Source of the DNA: Janibacter anophelis NBRC 107843
GTDB taxonomy: Bacteria; Actinomycetota; Actinomycetes; Actinomycetales; Dermatophilaceae
Length of the DNA: 64,000 nucleotides
Assembly: GCF_001570945.1 (NCBI RefSeq)
Contig: NZ_BCSQ01000001.1
Span: forward strand, 62,001-126,000
Direction: 5' to 3'
Below are positions 32,515 to 40,703 of the stretch, in pieces. Each line of letters starts with the position of its first letter. Position 1 is the first letter of the stretch. The position numbers and the translations under genes are program-made. The notes under the pieces were generated by a model that made no database searches, was not told the DNA's origin, and saw nothing but the letters and a program-made list of their open reading frames with translations.

Positions 32515-33966
32515 TCAGACCGCGGGGAAGACCGGCGGGTGGACCTTGGCCATCTCCTCGAGGACGCGCACGACCTGGCAGGAGTAGCCGAACTCGTTGT
32601 CGTACCAGACGTACATGACGACGCGGTCGCCCGCGGTGATCGTCGCCCGGCCGTCGACGATGCCGGCGTGGCGGTTGCCGACGAAGTCGGTGGAGACGAC
32701 CTCGGGGCTGTCGATGTAGTCGAGCTGCTTGTGCAGGTCGCCGTACAGCGAGGCCTCGCGCAGGAAGTCGTTGAGCGCGTCCCGCTCGACGGCCTGCTCG
32801 AGGGTGAGGTTGAGGATGGCCATCGACACGTCGGGGGTGGGGACGCGCACCGAGTTGCCGGTCAGCTTGCCCTCGAGCTCGGGCAGCGCCTTGGAGACGG
32901 CCTTGGCCGCACCGGTCTCGGTGAGCACCATGTTGAGCGCGGCGGAGCGGCCACGGCGCTCGCCCTTGTGGAAGTTGTCGATGAGGTTCTGGTCGTTGGT
33001 GAAGGCGTGGACCGTCTCGATGTGGCCGCCGACGATGCCGTACTCGTCGTTGATGACCTTGAGCGCGGGCACGATCGCGTTGGTCGTGCACGACGCCGCG
33101 GTGACGACCTTGTCGTCGTCGCCGATCATCTCGTCGTTGATGCCGCTGACGATGTTGGGCAGACCACCCTTGCCCGGCGCGGTGAGCAGCACGCGGGAGA
33201 CGCCGGGGCACTGCAGGTGCTGCGACAGGCCCTCCTTGTCGCGCCACTTGCCGGTGTTGTCGACGACGATCGCGTCCTGGATGCCGTACTGGGTGTAGTC
33301 GACGCTCGACGGGTCGTCGGAGTAGATGACCTGGATGAGGGTGCCGTTGGCGAGGATCGTGTTGGCCTCCTCGTCGACGGTGATCGTGCCGTCGAAGGAG
33401 CCGTGGACCGAGTCGCGGCGCAGCAGGCTGGCGCGCTTGGACAGGTCGTTGTCGGCACCGCGGCGCACGACGATGGCGCGCAGGCGCAGCCCGTGGCCGG
33501 TGCCGGCGTGCTCGATGAGGATGCGGGCCAGCAGGCGGCCGATGCGACCGAAGCCGTAGAGCACGACGTCGGTGCTCGGCATGTCGTCGCCACCGTGCTT
33601 GCCGACGACGTCGGCGAGCTCGGCGCGCAGGAAGTCCTCGAGGGACTGGTCGGCGCCGGCCTCGAGGCGGCGGCGGTGCAGTCGCGCGATGTCGACGGAC
33701 GCCGGGCCCGGGTCCAGCGCGGTGAGTGCCTCGAGCATGGGCAGGGTGTCGTCGACGTTGAGCTCGATGTCGACCCGGCGGGCGAACCGGTGCGCCTTGA
33801 GGATGTCGGTCGAGGACTGCCCGAGGAGGGTGCGGCCGTGGACCGACGTCACGACGCCGAACTCGCGGTACAGGCGGCCCACCACGGGGATCATCGCCTC
33901 GGCCTTGGCCTGTCGGTCGGCCCACTCGGCCAGGTGCTCGTCTGCTGCGGTGCGCTGGGTCGTCAT
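32515..33966 (-). CDS. Glyceraldehyde-3-phosphate dehydrogenase, long form
   Basis: 483 residues, about 140 longer than ordinary GAPDH because of an N-terminal extension. The NAD(P)-binding motif VVLYGFGRIGRLLARIL begins near residue 134. The catalytic Cys293 is in AASCTTNAI, and the C-terminal WYDNEFGYSCQVV is canonical. It catalyses oxidative phosphorylation of glyceraldehyde-3-phosphate, or the reverse. The long-form enzymes are a recognised actinobacterial and proteobacterial subgroup with uncertain cofactor preference. It stands alone, flanked by a terminator and a type B repeat. Confidence 0.92.
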   Translation of the reverse strand: MTTQRTAADEHLAEWADRQAKAEAMIPVVGRLYREFGVVTSVHGRTLLGQSSTDILKAHRFARRVDIELNVDDTLPMLEALTALDPGPASVDIARLHRRRLEAGADQSLEDFLRAELADVVGKHGGDDMPSTDVVLYGFGRIGRLLARILIEHAGTGHGLRLRAIVVRRGADNDLSKRASLLRRDSVHGSFDGTITVDEEANTILANGTLIQVIYSDDPSSVDYTQYGIQDAIVVDNTGKWRDKEGLSQHLQCPGVSRVLLTAPGKGGLPNIVSGINDEMIGDDDKVVTAASCTTNAIVPALKVINDEYGIVGGHIETVHAFTNDQNLIDNFHKGERRGRSAALNMVLTETGAAKAVSKALPELEGKLTGNSVRVPTPDVSMAILNLTLEQAVERDALNDFLREASLYGDLHKQLDYIDSPEVVSTDFVGNRHAGIVDGRATITAGDRVVMYVWYDNEFGYSCQVVRVLEEMAKVHPPVFPAV

Positions 33967-34049
33967 GGGCCCTCAGATTAGTCGGTCGCCGCGATGTCGC
34001 CGAAGCCGGTCCCGCCCGCGGAACCCATCCGGTGACCCCGGTCTCACCC

Positions 34050-34075
34050 GCGCATCCCCCCGGGCGGATGCGCGC
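34050..34075. repeat. Type B palindromic repeat downstream of the sucrase/ferredoxin gene
   Basis: GCGCATCCCCCCGGGCGG followed by ATGCGCGC. It lies 6 bp past the stop at 34081 and about 80 bp upstream of the GAPDH start, where it could end the cupin operon. Confidence 0.7.
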
Positions 34076-34080
34076 TCGGG

Positions 34081-34968
34081 TCAGGCGGTGGTGACCGTGT
34101 AGATCGCCTGCACCTTGGCGCCACCCGAGCAGGTGAGCCGGTGCGGCTGGCTCATCGTGCGCACGACGGAGCGAAGGGAGCTTCGCCCGCCCGCGTCGAC
34201 GCGCACCGTCCACGCGTCGTCACCGGTCGCCTCGACGTGGGGTGGCGCGATGTCGGGCAGCCGCACGTCGGGGTCACTGCCGAGCACGTCGTGCACCGCC
34301 GCCTGCGCGGCGGGGTGCCAGGAGCAGCGGCCACGCCACCGGTCGAGGTCGACCCGGCCGTCGAAGTGGTCGAGCACTACCTGGGCCGCGACGTCGCCGT
34401 CGAGCCGGCCGTACTGCGAACCCTCCGGCAGGAGGACGACATTGCCGGCGAAGCGGTCTCCGCCCAGGTGGGTCGTCTCCCACACCGCACCGGGCAGGGC
34501 GTCGTCGAGCACGGCGGCGACGACGCGTCCGTCGATGGCGCAGCAGACGTCCTTGCGGCCGTGCGTGCACACGAGCACCAGCGGCTCGCTCGTCGGGTCG
34601 GGTAGGTCGTCGAAGCGCGCTGCCAGCTCGACGAGGTCCTCTGGCCGCTGCCAGCTCGCCCGGCCGACGAGCCCGCGGCGGACGTCGACGAGGAAGACCG
34701 GCTCCCCGTCGGCCTCGACGAGCTCGCCCTCCAGCCGGCCGTGCCGCCGGATGAGCTGCAGGCGGGCACCGAAGCGGCCCATGGCGGCCGACAGCTCCTC
34801 CGCGACGTCGGCGATGCCAGCAGCCTCGATCGGCTTGGCCGGCCAGGGGCCCGGGTGGGCCACGACCATCCAGTAGCGGGCGGGCACGGCCGTGCCCACC
34901 GGGACGTCGCCGCGCGCGAGGGCGGCGAGCGAGCACCGGAACCGCTCGGTGTCGGGGGACGCGCTCAC
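34081..34968 (-). CDS. Sucrase/ferredoxin-like family protein (thioredoxin-like Fe-S fold)
   Basis: 295 residues. It has the family signature CTHGRKDVCCAIDGR followed by HLGGDRFAGNVVLLPEG, in which Cys and His residues are expected to ligate an iron-sulfur cluster in a thioredoxin-like ferredoxin fold. The true reaction of this family is unknown; the sucrase name is historical. A GTG start at 34968 lies 10 nt after the cupin stop. It is the last gene of the repeat-peptide / cupin / ferredoxin-like operon, which may mean it supplies electrons or iron handling to the oxygenase (inference). Confidence 0.85.
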   Translation of the reverse strand: MSASPDTERFRCSLAALARGDVPVGTAVPARYWMVVAHPGPWPAKPIEAAGIADVAEELSAAMGRFGARLQLIRRHGRLEGELVEADGEPVFLVDVRRGLVGRASWQRPEDLVELAARFDDLPDPTSEPLVLVCTHGRKDVCCAIDGRVVAAVLDDALPGAVWETTHLGGDRFAGNVVLLPEGSQYGRLDGDVAAQVVLDHFDGRVDLDRWRGRCSWHPAAQAAVHDVLGSDPDVRLPDIAPPHVEATGDDAWTVRVDAGGRSSLRSVVRTMSQPHRLTCSGGAKVQAIYTVTTA

Positions 34969-34978
34969 GCTCGCGACC

Positions 34979-36238
34979 CTACGCGGGCGGACGCGGAGCG
35001 GGGACCGCGACCCCGGCGACGACGAGCCGTCGGGTCAGCTGCGGGTCGAGCACGGCGGGCTCGTCGGCCGTGAGCCAGTCGGTCACGACCTCGGCCTCGC
35101 TCGGGTCGAGGGCCAGCCGCCCCGCGCGGCTGACGAGCAGCGCCCCCTCCGGGGACGGTTCGACCCGTGCCCTCAGGTGCGCCCGGGGCGCGACGGCCAG
35201 ACCCTCCGGCCCGTCGGCGAGCGACTCGACGGTCGCCACCGGCGAGATCGGCGCCGGTCGCTGGGCGGCGCGCGCCCGTGCGGCGAGCCGGTCGACCACC
35301 ACGGCCTCGTCGACGGCGGCGACCGCCTCGAGCAGGGCGGCGCGCACGGCCGCGAGGTCGTCGGCGAGGTCCGCGGGGTCCGCGACGTCCACGCCGGGGC
35401 GCAGGGAGGTGCGCTGGTCCGGGCGGGCGGCGACCGCCCTTCGTGCCTCGTCCAAGACGGCCTCGGCGAGGTGCCCGCGGTGCCACACGTGCACACCGAC
35501 GGTCAGGTGCGTGCTCACGCCGCCGAGCGCGGTGGCCGAGTGCAACCACCCACGGGGGATGTAGAGCACGTCGCCGGGGCGCAGGGTCACCTCGAGGTGC
35601 GCCTCGCCCTCGGCGGCCTCCGCGACGGCGTCGCGTCGGTCCTGCCACGGCTGGTCGCGAAGGGGGTCGACGTGGACCGGGCGGTGCAGGTGCCAGTGCT
35701 TGTCGCCGCCGGTCTGGAGGACGAAGACGTCGTGGACGTCGTAGTGCGCGGCGAACCCGCGGCTCTGCGGCGGGGTCACGTAGGCGTTGACCTGGACCGG
35801 GTGCCCGAGGTCGGCGGCCAGGTCCTGGGCGAAGCGGAGCACCGGCGGATGGGTGCGGTGCAGGCCCTGCAGGACGAGCGTGTGCCCGTCCGCGAAGAGT
35901 CGCAGCAGCGCGGTGTCGTCGAGCTGGTCGGTCACCCCCGCGCCGACCCCGCCGCCCCGGGTGAACTCACCGTCCGCGAGGGTCTGCCCGTCGCGTGCGA
36001 CGCGGAGGAAGGGGGCCCGCAGCCCGTGCAGGGAGAGGAGTTCGTCGACGGCCGCGGTGTCGAGCAGGTCGACAAACCCCGCACCCCGGGACATCGTGCC
36101 CTGCGGCCAGAGGGTCTGCGCCGGAACGTGCCGGGGCTCCCTGCCCCAGGCCGTGGCGAACTCCTGCGGCCCGAGGTCGGTGATGCGGCGGAGGCCGGTG
36201 CACCGCGGGGGTGCACCGGCCTCGTGGGGGTCGATCAC
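34979..36238 (-). CDS. JmjC/cupin-4 type 2-oxoglutarate-iron oxygenase
   Basis: 419 residues. The double-stranded beta-helix core has the iron ligands His165 and Asp167 in AAHYDVHD and the distal His233 in PRGWLHSA. The TGGDKHWHLHRP and LRPGDVLYIPRGW segments match the cupin-4/JmjC family that includes ribosomal protein hydroxylases (ROXA/YcfD). A C-terminal helical and winged region follows. The likely reaction is hydroxylation of a residue in a protein or peptide using 2-oxoglutarate. GTG follows the upstream stop directly (TGAGTG) with no good ribosome-binding site of its own, so translation probably depends on the repeat-peptide gene. That couples enzyme and probable substrate. Confidence 0.87.
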   Translation of the reverse strand: MIDPHEAGAPPRCTGLRRITDLGPQEFATAWGREPRHVPAQTLWPQGTMSRGAGFVDLLDTAAVDELLSLHGLRAPFLRVARDGQTLADGEFTRGGGVGAGVTDQLDDTALLRLFADGHTLVLQGLHRTHPPVLRFAQDLAADLGHPVQVNAYVTPPQSRGFAAHYDVHDVFVLQTGGDKHWHLHRPVHVDPLRDQPWQDRRDAVAEAAEGEAHLEVTLRPGDVLYIPRGWLHSATALGGVSTHLTVGVHVWHRGHLAEAVLDEARRAVAARPDQRTSLRPGVDVADPADLADDLAAVRAALLEAVAAVDEAVVVDRLAARARAAQRPAPISPVATVESLADGPEGLAVAPRAHLRARVEPSPEGALLVSRAGRLALDPSEAEVVTDWLTADEPAVLDPQLTRRLVVAGVAVPAPRPPA

Positions 36239-36589
36239 TCAGAGACCGCGCTCGGTCGGCGTCGCTCCGCCGTCCGCGCCACCGTCACCAGCGGCACCAT
36301 CGCCAGCAGCGCCGTCCGCGCCACCGTCACCGGCCGCGCCATCTCCGGCGGCACCGTCCGCGCCACCGTCACCGGCCGCGCCATCTCCGGCGGCACCGTC
36401 CGCGCCACCGTCACCAGCTGCACCATCGCCAGCGGCACCGTCCGCGCCACCGTCACCAGCGGCACCATCGCCAGCAGCGCCGTCCGCGCCACCGTCACCG
36501 GCTGCGCCATCGGACTGCGGGGCCCCGGTCGGCACGCCGCCGATGGCCTCCTCGGGCAGGTCTGGGGTCTCGTTCGGAGGCTGCGTCAT
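36239..36589 (-). CDS. Asp/Gly/Ala repeat protein upstream of the cupin oxygenase; candidate substrate peptide
   Basis: 116 residues. A 26-residue N-terminal segment (TPDLPEEAIGGVPTGAPQ) includes an acidic stretch followed by Gly-Gly, like double-glycine leaders of ribosomally made peptides. Six 14-residue repeats DGAAGDGGADGAAG follow, the last one diverging to GGATPTERGL. There is no Cys, signal peptide or membrane segment. AAGGAG lies 6 nt before the ATG at 36589, which supports this start over an ATG ten codons upstream. The stop abuts the cupin GTG. I do not recognise the family. The context suggests the aspartates or other repeat residues are hydroxylated by the cupin enzyme; this is an inference. 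Confidence 0.7.
   Translation of the reverse strand: MTQPPNETPDLPEEAIGGVPTGAPQSDGAAGDGGADGAAGDGAAGDGGADGAAGDGAAGDGGADGAAGDGAAGDGGADGAAGDGAAGDGGADGAAGDGAAGDGGADGGATPTERGL
36266..36511 (-). repeat. 42-nt tandem repeat array encoding the 14-residue units
   Basis: Five full units and one partial unit of 42 nt. The core GGTGACGGTGGCGCGGACGG is nearly invariant, while the other half of the unit exists in at least two versions that differ at many third positions yet encode the same amino acids (for example GCCGCCGGAGATGGC versus GCTGCTGGCGATGGT). Confidence 0.85.
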
Positions 36590-36737
36590 GTGCTTCTCCT
36601 TCTCGTGGGTGTGGGACACGACACGTGACCCGTACCCCCTTCCTAGCGGACGATGCCTCCCGGGGGAAGCCCTCGACGCCGTGGCTTGGCACGTCGTGAT
36701 GAAACACCTTGCGGCTCAAGCGGTTACTGTCGATCGC

Positions 36738-38033
36738 ATGAGTGACAACGAGACCCGCGAGTTCGACATCGTGCTCGTCGGGGCCACCGGATTCGTCGGT
36801 CGGCTCACCGCCGCACACCTGCGCGACCACGCGCCCGAGGGCGTGCGCATCGCCCTGGCCGGGCGCTCGCGCGAGCGCCTCGACACCCTCGCTGCGGAGC
36901 TCGGCGGCGCTGCGGCGCAGTGGCCCCGCATCGTCATCGACGTCGCCGACCCGGCCGCATGCAGCGACCTGGTCTCCCGCACCCGGGTGCTCACCACCAC
37001 GGTCGGCCCCTACGCCGTGTACGGCGGCGAGCTGGTCAAGGCGTGCGCGATGGCCGGCACCCACTACGCCGACCTGACCGGTGAGGTCCTCTTCGTCCGC
37101 GACACCGCGGAGTCCTTCCACGAGGTCGCCCAGCGGTCCGGTGCACGGATCGTCCACTCCTGCGGCTTCGACTCCATCCCCTCCGACCTCGGGGTCTGGG
37201 AGACCGCCCGGGTCGCCGAGGAGGAGGGCGCCGGCACGCTCACCGACACGGTGCTCTTCGTCCGCAAGTTGAAGGGTGGCCTGTCCGGCGGCACCATCGA
37301 CTCGATGCGCAAGCAGGCGATCGCCGCCCGCGAGTCGGTCGAGGACCGCCGAGCCATCGCCGACCCCTACGGCCTGAGCCCCGACCGCGCCGCCGAGCCG
37401 ACCAAGGCCGACCGCGTCGACCACCAGGCCGAGGACGGTCCCTCCGGCGCGCTGCGCTCCGCCGTGCGCGGCCTGCGCTCGCGGATGCCGGTGCGCCGCA
37501 CCGAGGACGGCCACTGGACCGGCCCCTTCGTCATGGCCTCGTACAACACGCGCGTGGTGCGCCGCAGCAATGCCCTGCTGGGGTGGCGCTACGGCCGCGC
37601 CTTCCGCTATCACGAGGTGACCGACTTCGGGTCCCGGGCGAAGTCCCCCTTCGTCGCCACCGGCACCACGCTGGGCCTGCTCGGGCTCGTCGCCGGGATG
37701 GCCTTCGGTCCGACCCGCTCGGCCCTCGACCGGTTCCTGCCGGCCCCGGGCGAGGGACCGGATGAGGAGCGTCGGGTCAACGGCCGTTTCGTCCTCGAGG
37801 TGGTCGCCGGCACCACGAGCGGCGCCAAGTACGCGACCACGGTCGGCGCCGACGCCGACCCGGGCTACAACGGCACGGCGATCATGCTCGGCCAGGCCGC
37901 CCTCTGCCTCGCCGAGGACGACCTCGACAGTGCCGGCGGCGTCATCACCCCCGCCGTCGCCATGGCCGCCCCGCTCATCGAGCGACTGCGAGCGCACGAC
38001 TTCACGATCACGACCCGCCGCTGCCCCGACTGA
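36738..38033 (+). CDS. Saccharopine dehydrogenase-like / trans-acting enoyl reductase family protein
   Basis: 431 residues. The N-terminal Rossmann motif is DIVLVGATGFVGRLTAAHL. The family segment TTVGPYAVYGGELVKACAMAGTHYADLTGE and the later HSCGFDSIPSDLGV match the actinobacterial group related to Rv2953-type trans-acting enoyl reductases and saccharopine dehydrogenase. A hydrophobic segment near 305-325 (TLGLLGLVAGMAFG) is also seen in that group. The role is possibly lipid modification; the substrate is unknown. The ATG at 36738 is divergent from the repeat-peptide gene, with a 148-bp promoter gap. Confidence 0.85.
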   Translation: MSDNETREFDIVLVGATGFVGRLTAAHLRDHAPEGVRIALAGRSRERLDTLAAELGGAAAQWPRIVIDVADPAACSDLVSRTRVLTTTVGPYAVYGGELVKACAMAGTHYADLTGEVLFVRDTAESFHEVAQRSGARIVHSCGFDSIPSDLGVWETARVAEEEGAGTLTDTVLFVRKLKGGLSGGTIDSMRKQAIAARESVEDRRAIADPYGLSPDRAAEPTKADRVDHQAEDGPSGALRSAVRGLRSRMPVRRTEDGHWTGPFVMASYNTRVVRRSNALLGWRYGRAFRYHEVTDFGSRAKSPFVATGTTLGLLGLVAGMAFGPTRSALDRFLPAPGEGPDEERRVNGRFVLEVVAGTTSGAKYATTVGADADPGYNGTAIMLGQAALCLAEDDLDSAGGVITPAVAMAAPLIERLRAHDFTITTRRCPD

Positions 38034-38068
38034 CCGGCCCACCCGCGCGACCGGGACCGCCAAGAAAC

Positions 38069-38178
38069 GCGCATCTCCCCGGGGAAATGCGCGCCGAGGG
38101 TCGCCAGAGCGCGCATCTCCCCGGGGAAATGCACGCCGAGGGTCGCCAGAGCGCGCATCTCCCCGGGGAAATGCGCGC
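38069..38178. repeat. Three tandem type B palindromes (42-bp period)
   Basis: GCGCATCTCCCCGGGG plus AAATGCGCGC starts at 38069, 38111 and 38153. The three copies are nearly identical and separated by CGAGGGTCGCCAGA. They lie between convergent genes ending at 38033 and 38190. The same palindrome occurs singly elsewhere in the window. Confidence 0.85.
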
Positions 38179-38189
38179 TCGGGGGCGGG

Positions 38190-39296
38190 TCAGTCGTCCG
38201 AGGCCTCGTCCAGACGCGCCTGCGGGACGGGCGCGTCACTGCCTTCGGCGACGACGTCGCGGTGCCAGGACTCGGTGCAGTAGCGGGTGACCCAGCCCAT
38301 CGACTCGTAGAGCCCGTCGGCACCCGTCGGGCTGTCGGCGTCGACCTCGAGCGAGACCCGGTTGCGGCCGCGCTGGGCCGTGTCGGCCAGGACCGCGTGC
38401 AGCAGCGACTTGGCCACGCCACGTCCGCGGGCGAGTCGGTGCACGCCGATGTAGTCGATGTAGGTGCCGTGCTCACCGGAGGCGTCCTCGGGCAGGACCG
38501 CGGCCGCGACCGCGCCACCGGGGACCCACTGGCCCTCGACCTCGATGTCGGCGATCCACCAGTGGTCCCACCGGTGCCCGGGGGCCTCGCGCAGTCGGGC
38601 GAGGAACTCCGGGAAGGACTCGCGGTAGGAGTTGAAGTGGTCCGCGAAGGACTCCTCGATCATCCGGTAGACCGCCTGCAGGTCCGCCGCGACGGGGGTG
38701 CCGTCCTCGTGGCGCGAGACCTGCCGCACGACGACGCCCTCGCGCGCGTGCGTCGTCGCGAGGTCGGCATCGCCCTCCTGGACCGGCCGGCTCATCTGCA
38801 GCCAAGTGCGGGCATGGGTGAAGCCGTAGTCCTCGAGCAGGCACCGCAACCGGTCGTCGTCCTCGTGTACCGACACATCCAGCCGGGTACCGCCGAGACC
38901 CCGCCCGCGGGTGATGCGGAGCGCGACGTCCTCGGCCCAGGAGAGCAGGGAGGGGGCCAGCCGGTCCTCGACCTCCCCGCCGAGCTGGGGGTCGGTCGTC
39001 AGGTCGATGTTGCTGCGGCCGGCGGCACGGTCGTGGACGCGCGCCCACACCTTGATGATCCCCGTCGGGTCGAGCACGACGACCTGTCGTCGCGTCCACG
39101 AGGCCTCGCCCACGGCCTCGCTCGCGATGAGCTCGTCCTCCACCGCGCCGGAGCCGTCGACGGCCTTCTTCGCCTCGGAGACGAGCGCGATGAGCTCGTC
39201 GACGTCGCCCTCGTCGGGCACGCGACTGGTCCAGCCCTCCGGCAGGTCGTCGGGGACGATGGGCAGGAAACCGGTCTGCGCGTTGGATCCGCTCAC
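38190..39296 (-). CDS. Two-domain GNAT acetyltransferase (MshD-like layout)
   Basis: 368 residues with two GNAT-like halves. The C-terminal one is better conserved, with the acetyl-CoA loop ARGRGVAKSLLHAVLADTAQRG and a late YESMGW segment. The layout resembles mycothiol synthase MshD, but the sequence is too diverged to assign that activity. The GTG start at 39296 overlaps the lipoprotein stop as GTGA. It is the third gene after crotonase and lipoprotein. Confidence 0.8.
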   Translation of the reverse strand: MSGSNAQTGFLPIVPDDLPEGWTSRVPDEGDVDELIALVSEAKKAVDGSGAVEDELIASEAVGEASWTRRQVVVLDPTGIIKVWARVHDRAAGRSNIDLTTDPQLGGEVEDRLAPSLLSWAEDVALRITRGRGLGGTRLDVSVHEDDDRLRCLLEDYGFTHARTWLQMSRPVQEGDADLATTHAREGVVVRQVSRHEDGTPVAADLQAVYRMIEESFADHFNSYRESFPEFLARLREAPGHRWDHWWIADIEVEGQWVPGGAVAAAVLPEDASGEHGTYIDYIGVHRLARGRGVAKSLLHAVLADTAQRGRNRVSLEVDADSPTGADGLYESMGWVTRYCTESWHRDVVAEGSDAPVPQARLDEASDD

Positions 39297-39814
39297 TGGG
39301 CGTCCTCCTCGATCGTGGTGAGCAACTCCGTGAGCATGTCGGAGACCTCGGACGCGGAGTACCCCTCGTCGGCCGCGACCACGTACGTCACACCGTCGAG
39401 GTCGGCGAGGCACTGCCAGGTCCCCTGGAGCTCTCCGCAGACGTGATCACCGATCGTCACGTTCTCCTCGTACGCCGCCGTCCGGTCCGGACTCCCGTGG
39501 ACCGCGGCCGCCTGGATCAGGTCGCCCTCCTCGTTGCGGTAGACGGCGACCGAGTCGGTGGCGCGCAGCCGCTCCCACTCACCGAAGGAGGCAGGGAGGT
39601 CCTCGGGCGCCGGGATGCGCGAGCTCGGGCTGGCCGTGGTGGAGGTCGTCCTCGGCCCGGAGGAGGTCGACGACGGGGAGGTGGTCATGGACGTGGTGGT
39701 CATCGAGGGGGCAGGCTCCGCCGTCTCCGACGACGTGTCACCCGAGCCCGAGGAGCAGGCGGCCACGCCGCTCACGAGGGCAGCCACCGCGACCCACCGA
39801 CCGACGCGGCTCAC
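39293..39814 (-). CDS. Lipoprotein with small Cys-containing extracellular domain
   Basis: 173 residues. A signal peptide (VGRWVAVAALVSGVAAC) with lipobox VAAC is followed by a Ser/Thr/Pro-rich linker of about 45 residues. A folded domain of about 100 residues follows, with two cysteines (HVCGELQGTWQC) that probably form a disulfide, and a closing DGVTYVVAA segment. The domain is recognisably related to the C-terminal domain of the membrane protein at 40704. The GTG start overlaps the crotonase stop as GTGA. The function is unknown. Confidence 0.78.
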   Translation of the reverse strand: MSRVGRWVAVAALVSGVAACSSGSGDTSSETAEPAPSMTTTSMTTSPSSTSSGPRTTSTTASPSSRIPAPEDLPASFGEWERLRATDSVAVYRNEEGDLIQAAAVHGSPDRTAAYEENVTIGDHVCGELQGTWQCLADLDGVTYVVAADEGYSASEVSDMLTELLTTIEEDAQ

Positions 39815-40620
39815 GGGACGAGCCGGCGCTGACGGGGCAGGAACTCCGGCTGCGCCTTGCGCGCGTTGGCCGCCCGGGCCCTCGCGGCGTTGGGCCCGAA
39901 GAGCAGGGGCAGCTGCTCCCATCGCTCCCGGGCGAAGGTGTGCCGGGCCCCACGGGTCCACGTGCCGTCGAAGAGCCGCTTGGTCGCCGCGAGCGCGTCG
40001 GGCGAGCGGGTCGCCAGCTGCTCGGCGAGGTCGAGCGCCGCGGCCACCGGGTCGTCGGCCACCTCGGTGACCAGCCCGAGCTCGTGCGCCCGAGTGCCGG
40101 AGATCTTGTCGGCGGTCATCGTCAGCCGCTTGGCGACGTCGATGCCGACGAGCTCGGAGAGCGCGTGCACCCCGGACATGTCGGGGATGATCCCCCACCT
40201 GCCCTCGAGGACCGACCACGTCGCGTCGGGGTGGCTGATCCGGAAGTCCGCGCCGAGGGCGATCTGCAGGCCGCCGCCGAGGCAGTGTCCGTTCACCGCG
40301 GCGATGACGGGGACGGGCAGCCGGCGGAAGGCCCACGGGGCCTCCTGGAAGGTGTTGGTCCCCCGCCACGGGCGCGGGACGAAGCGCCGCATGATGCCGG
40401 CGGGCTCCTTCATCGCCGAGCCGAAGTCGAGGCCCGCGCAGAAGGAGTCCCCCTCGCCGGAGATGATGACGGCCCGCAACCGGCGGTCCGATCGCAGGCC
40501 GTGCGCCGTGGCCGCGAGGTCGTCGAGCATCTCGAGGGTCAGCGCGTTGAGCTTGTCCGGGCGGGCCAGGCGGACGTGGGCGATCCCGTCCTGGATGGTC
40601 GTCGTGATGTGCCGGGGCAT
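39811..40620 (-). CDS. Enoyl-CoA hydratase/isomerase (crotonase) family
   Basis: 269 residues. It has the crotonase oxyanion-hole segments SGEGDSFCAGLDF and AVNGHCLGGGLQIALGADFRI. A Glu in LEGRWGIIPD sits where one catalytic Glu is expected. The C-terminal CoA-binding helix (ATKRLFDGTWTRGARHTFARERWEQ) is present. It probably hydrates or isomerises an acyl-CoA; the specificity is not predictable. It is the first gene of a three-gene overlap series with the lipoprotein and GNAT. Confidence 0.9.
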   Translation of the reverse strand: MPRHITTTIQDGIAHVRLARPDKLNALTLEMLDDLAATAHGLRSDRRLRAVIISGEGDSFCAGLDFGSAMKEPAGIMRRFVPRPWRGTNTFQEAPWAFRRLPVPVIAAVNGHCLGGGLQIALGADFRISHPDATWSVLEGRWGIIPDMSGVHALSELVGIDVAKRLTMTADKISGTRAHELGLVTEVADDPVAAALDLAEQLATRSPDALAATKRLFDGTWTRGARHTFARERWEQLPLLFGPNAARARAANARKAQPEFLPRQRRLVP

Positions 40621-40650
40621 GCGGGACAGCCTAATTCCGCCCGGGGACGA

Positions 40651-40684
40651 CGGAAGGGCCTCGTCGCAGGACGAGACCCTTCCG
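40651..40684. terminator. Hairpin terminator
   Basis: CGGAAGGG-C-CTCGTC pairs with GACGAG-A-CCCTTCCG over GCAG, just beyond the stop at 40704 of the minus-strand membrane-protein gene. Confidence 0.7.
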
Positions 40685-40703
40685 TAGTGGTGCGAGCGGT
40701 GGA

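Noticed and set aside
38069-38178. Possible CRISPR array of three 42-bp units
   Set aside because: The units are near-identical throughout with no unique spacers, and single copies of the palindrome occur elsewhere. There are no cas genes.
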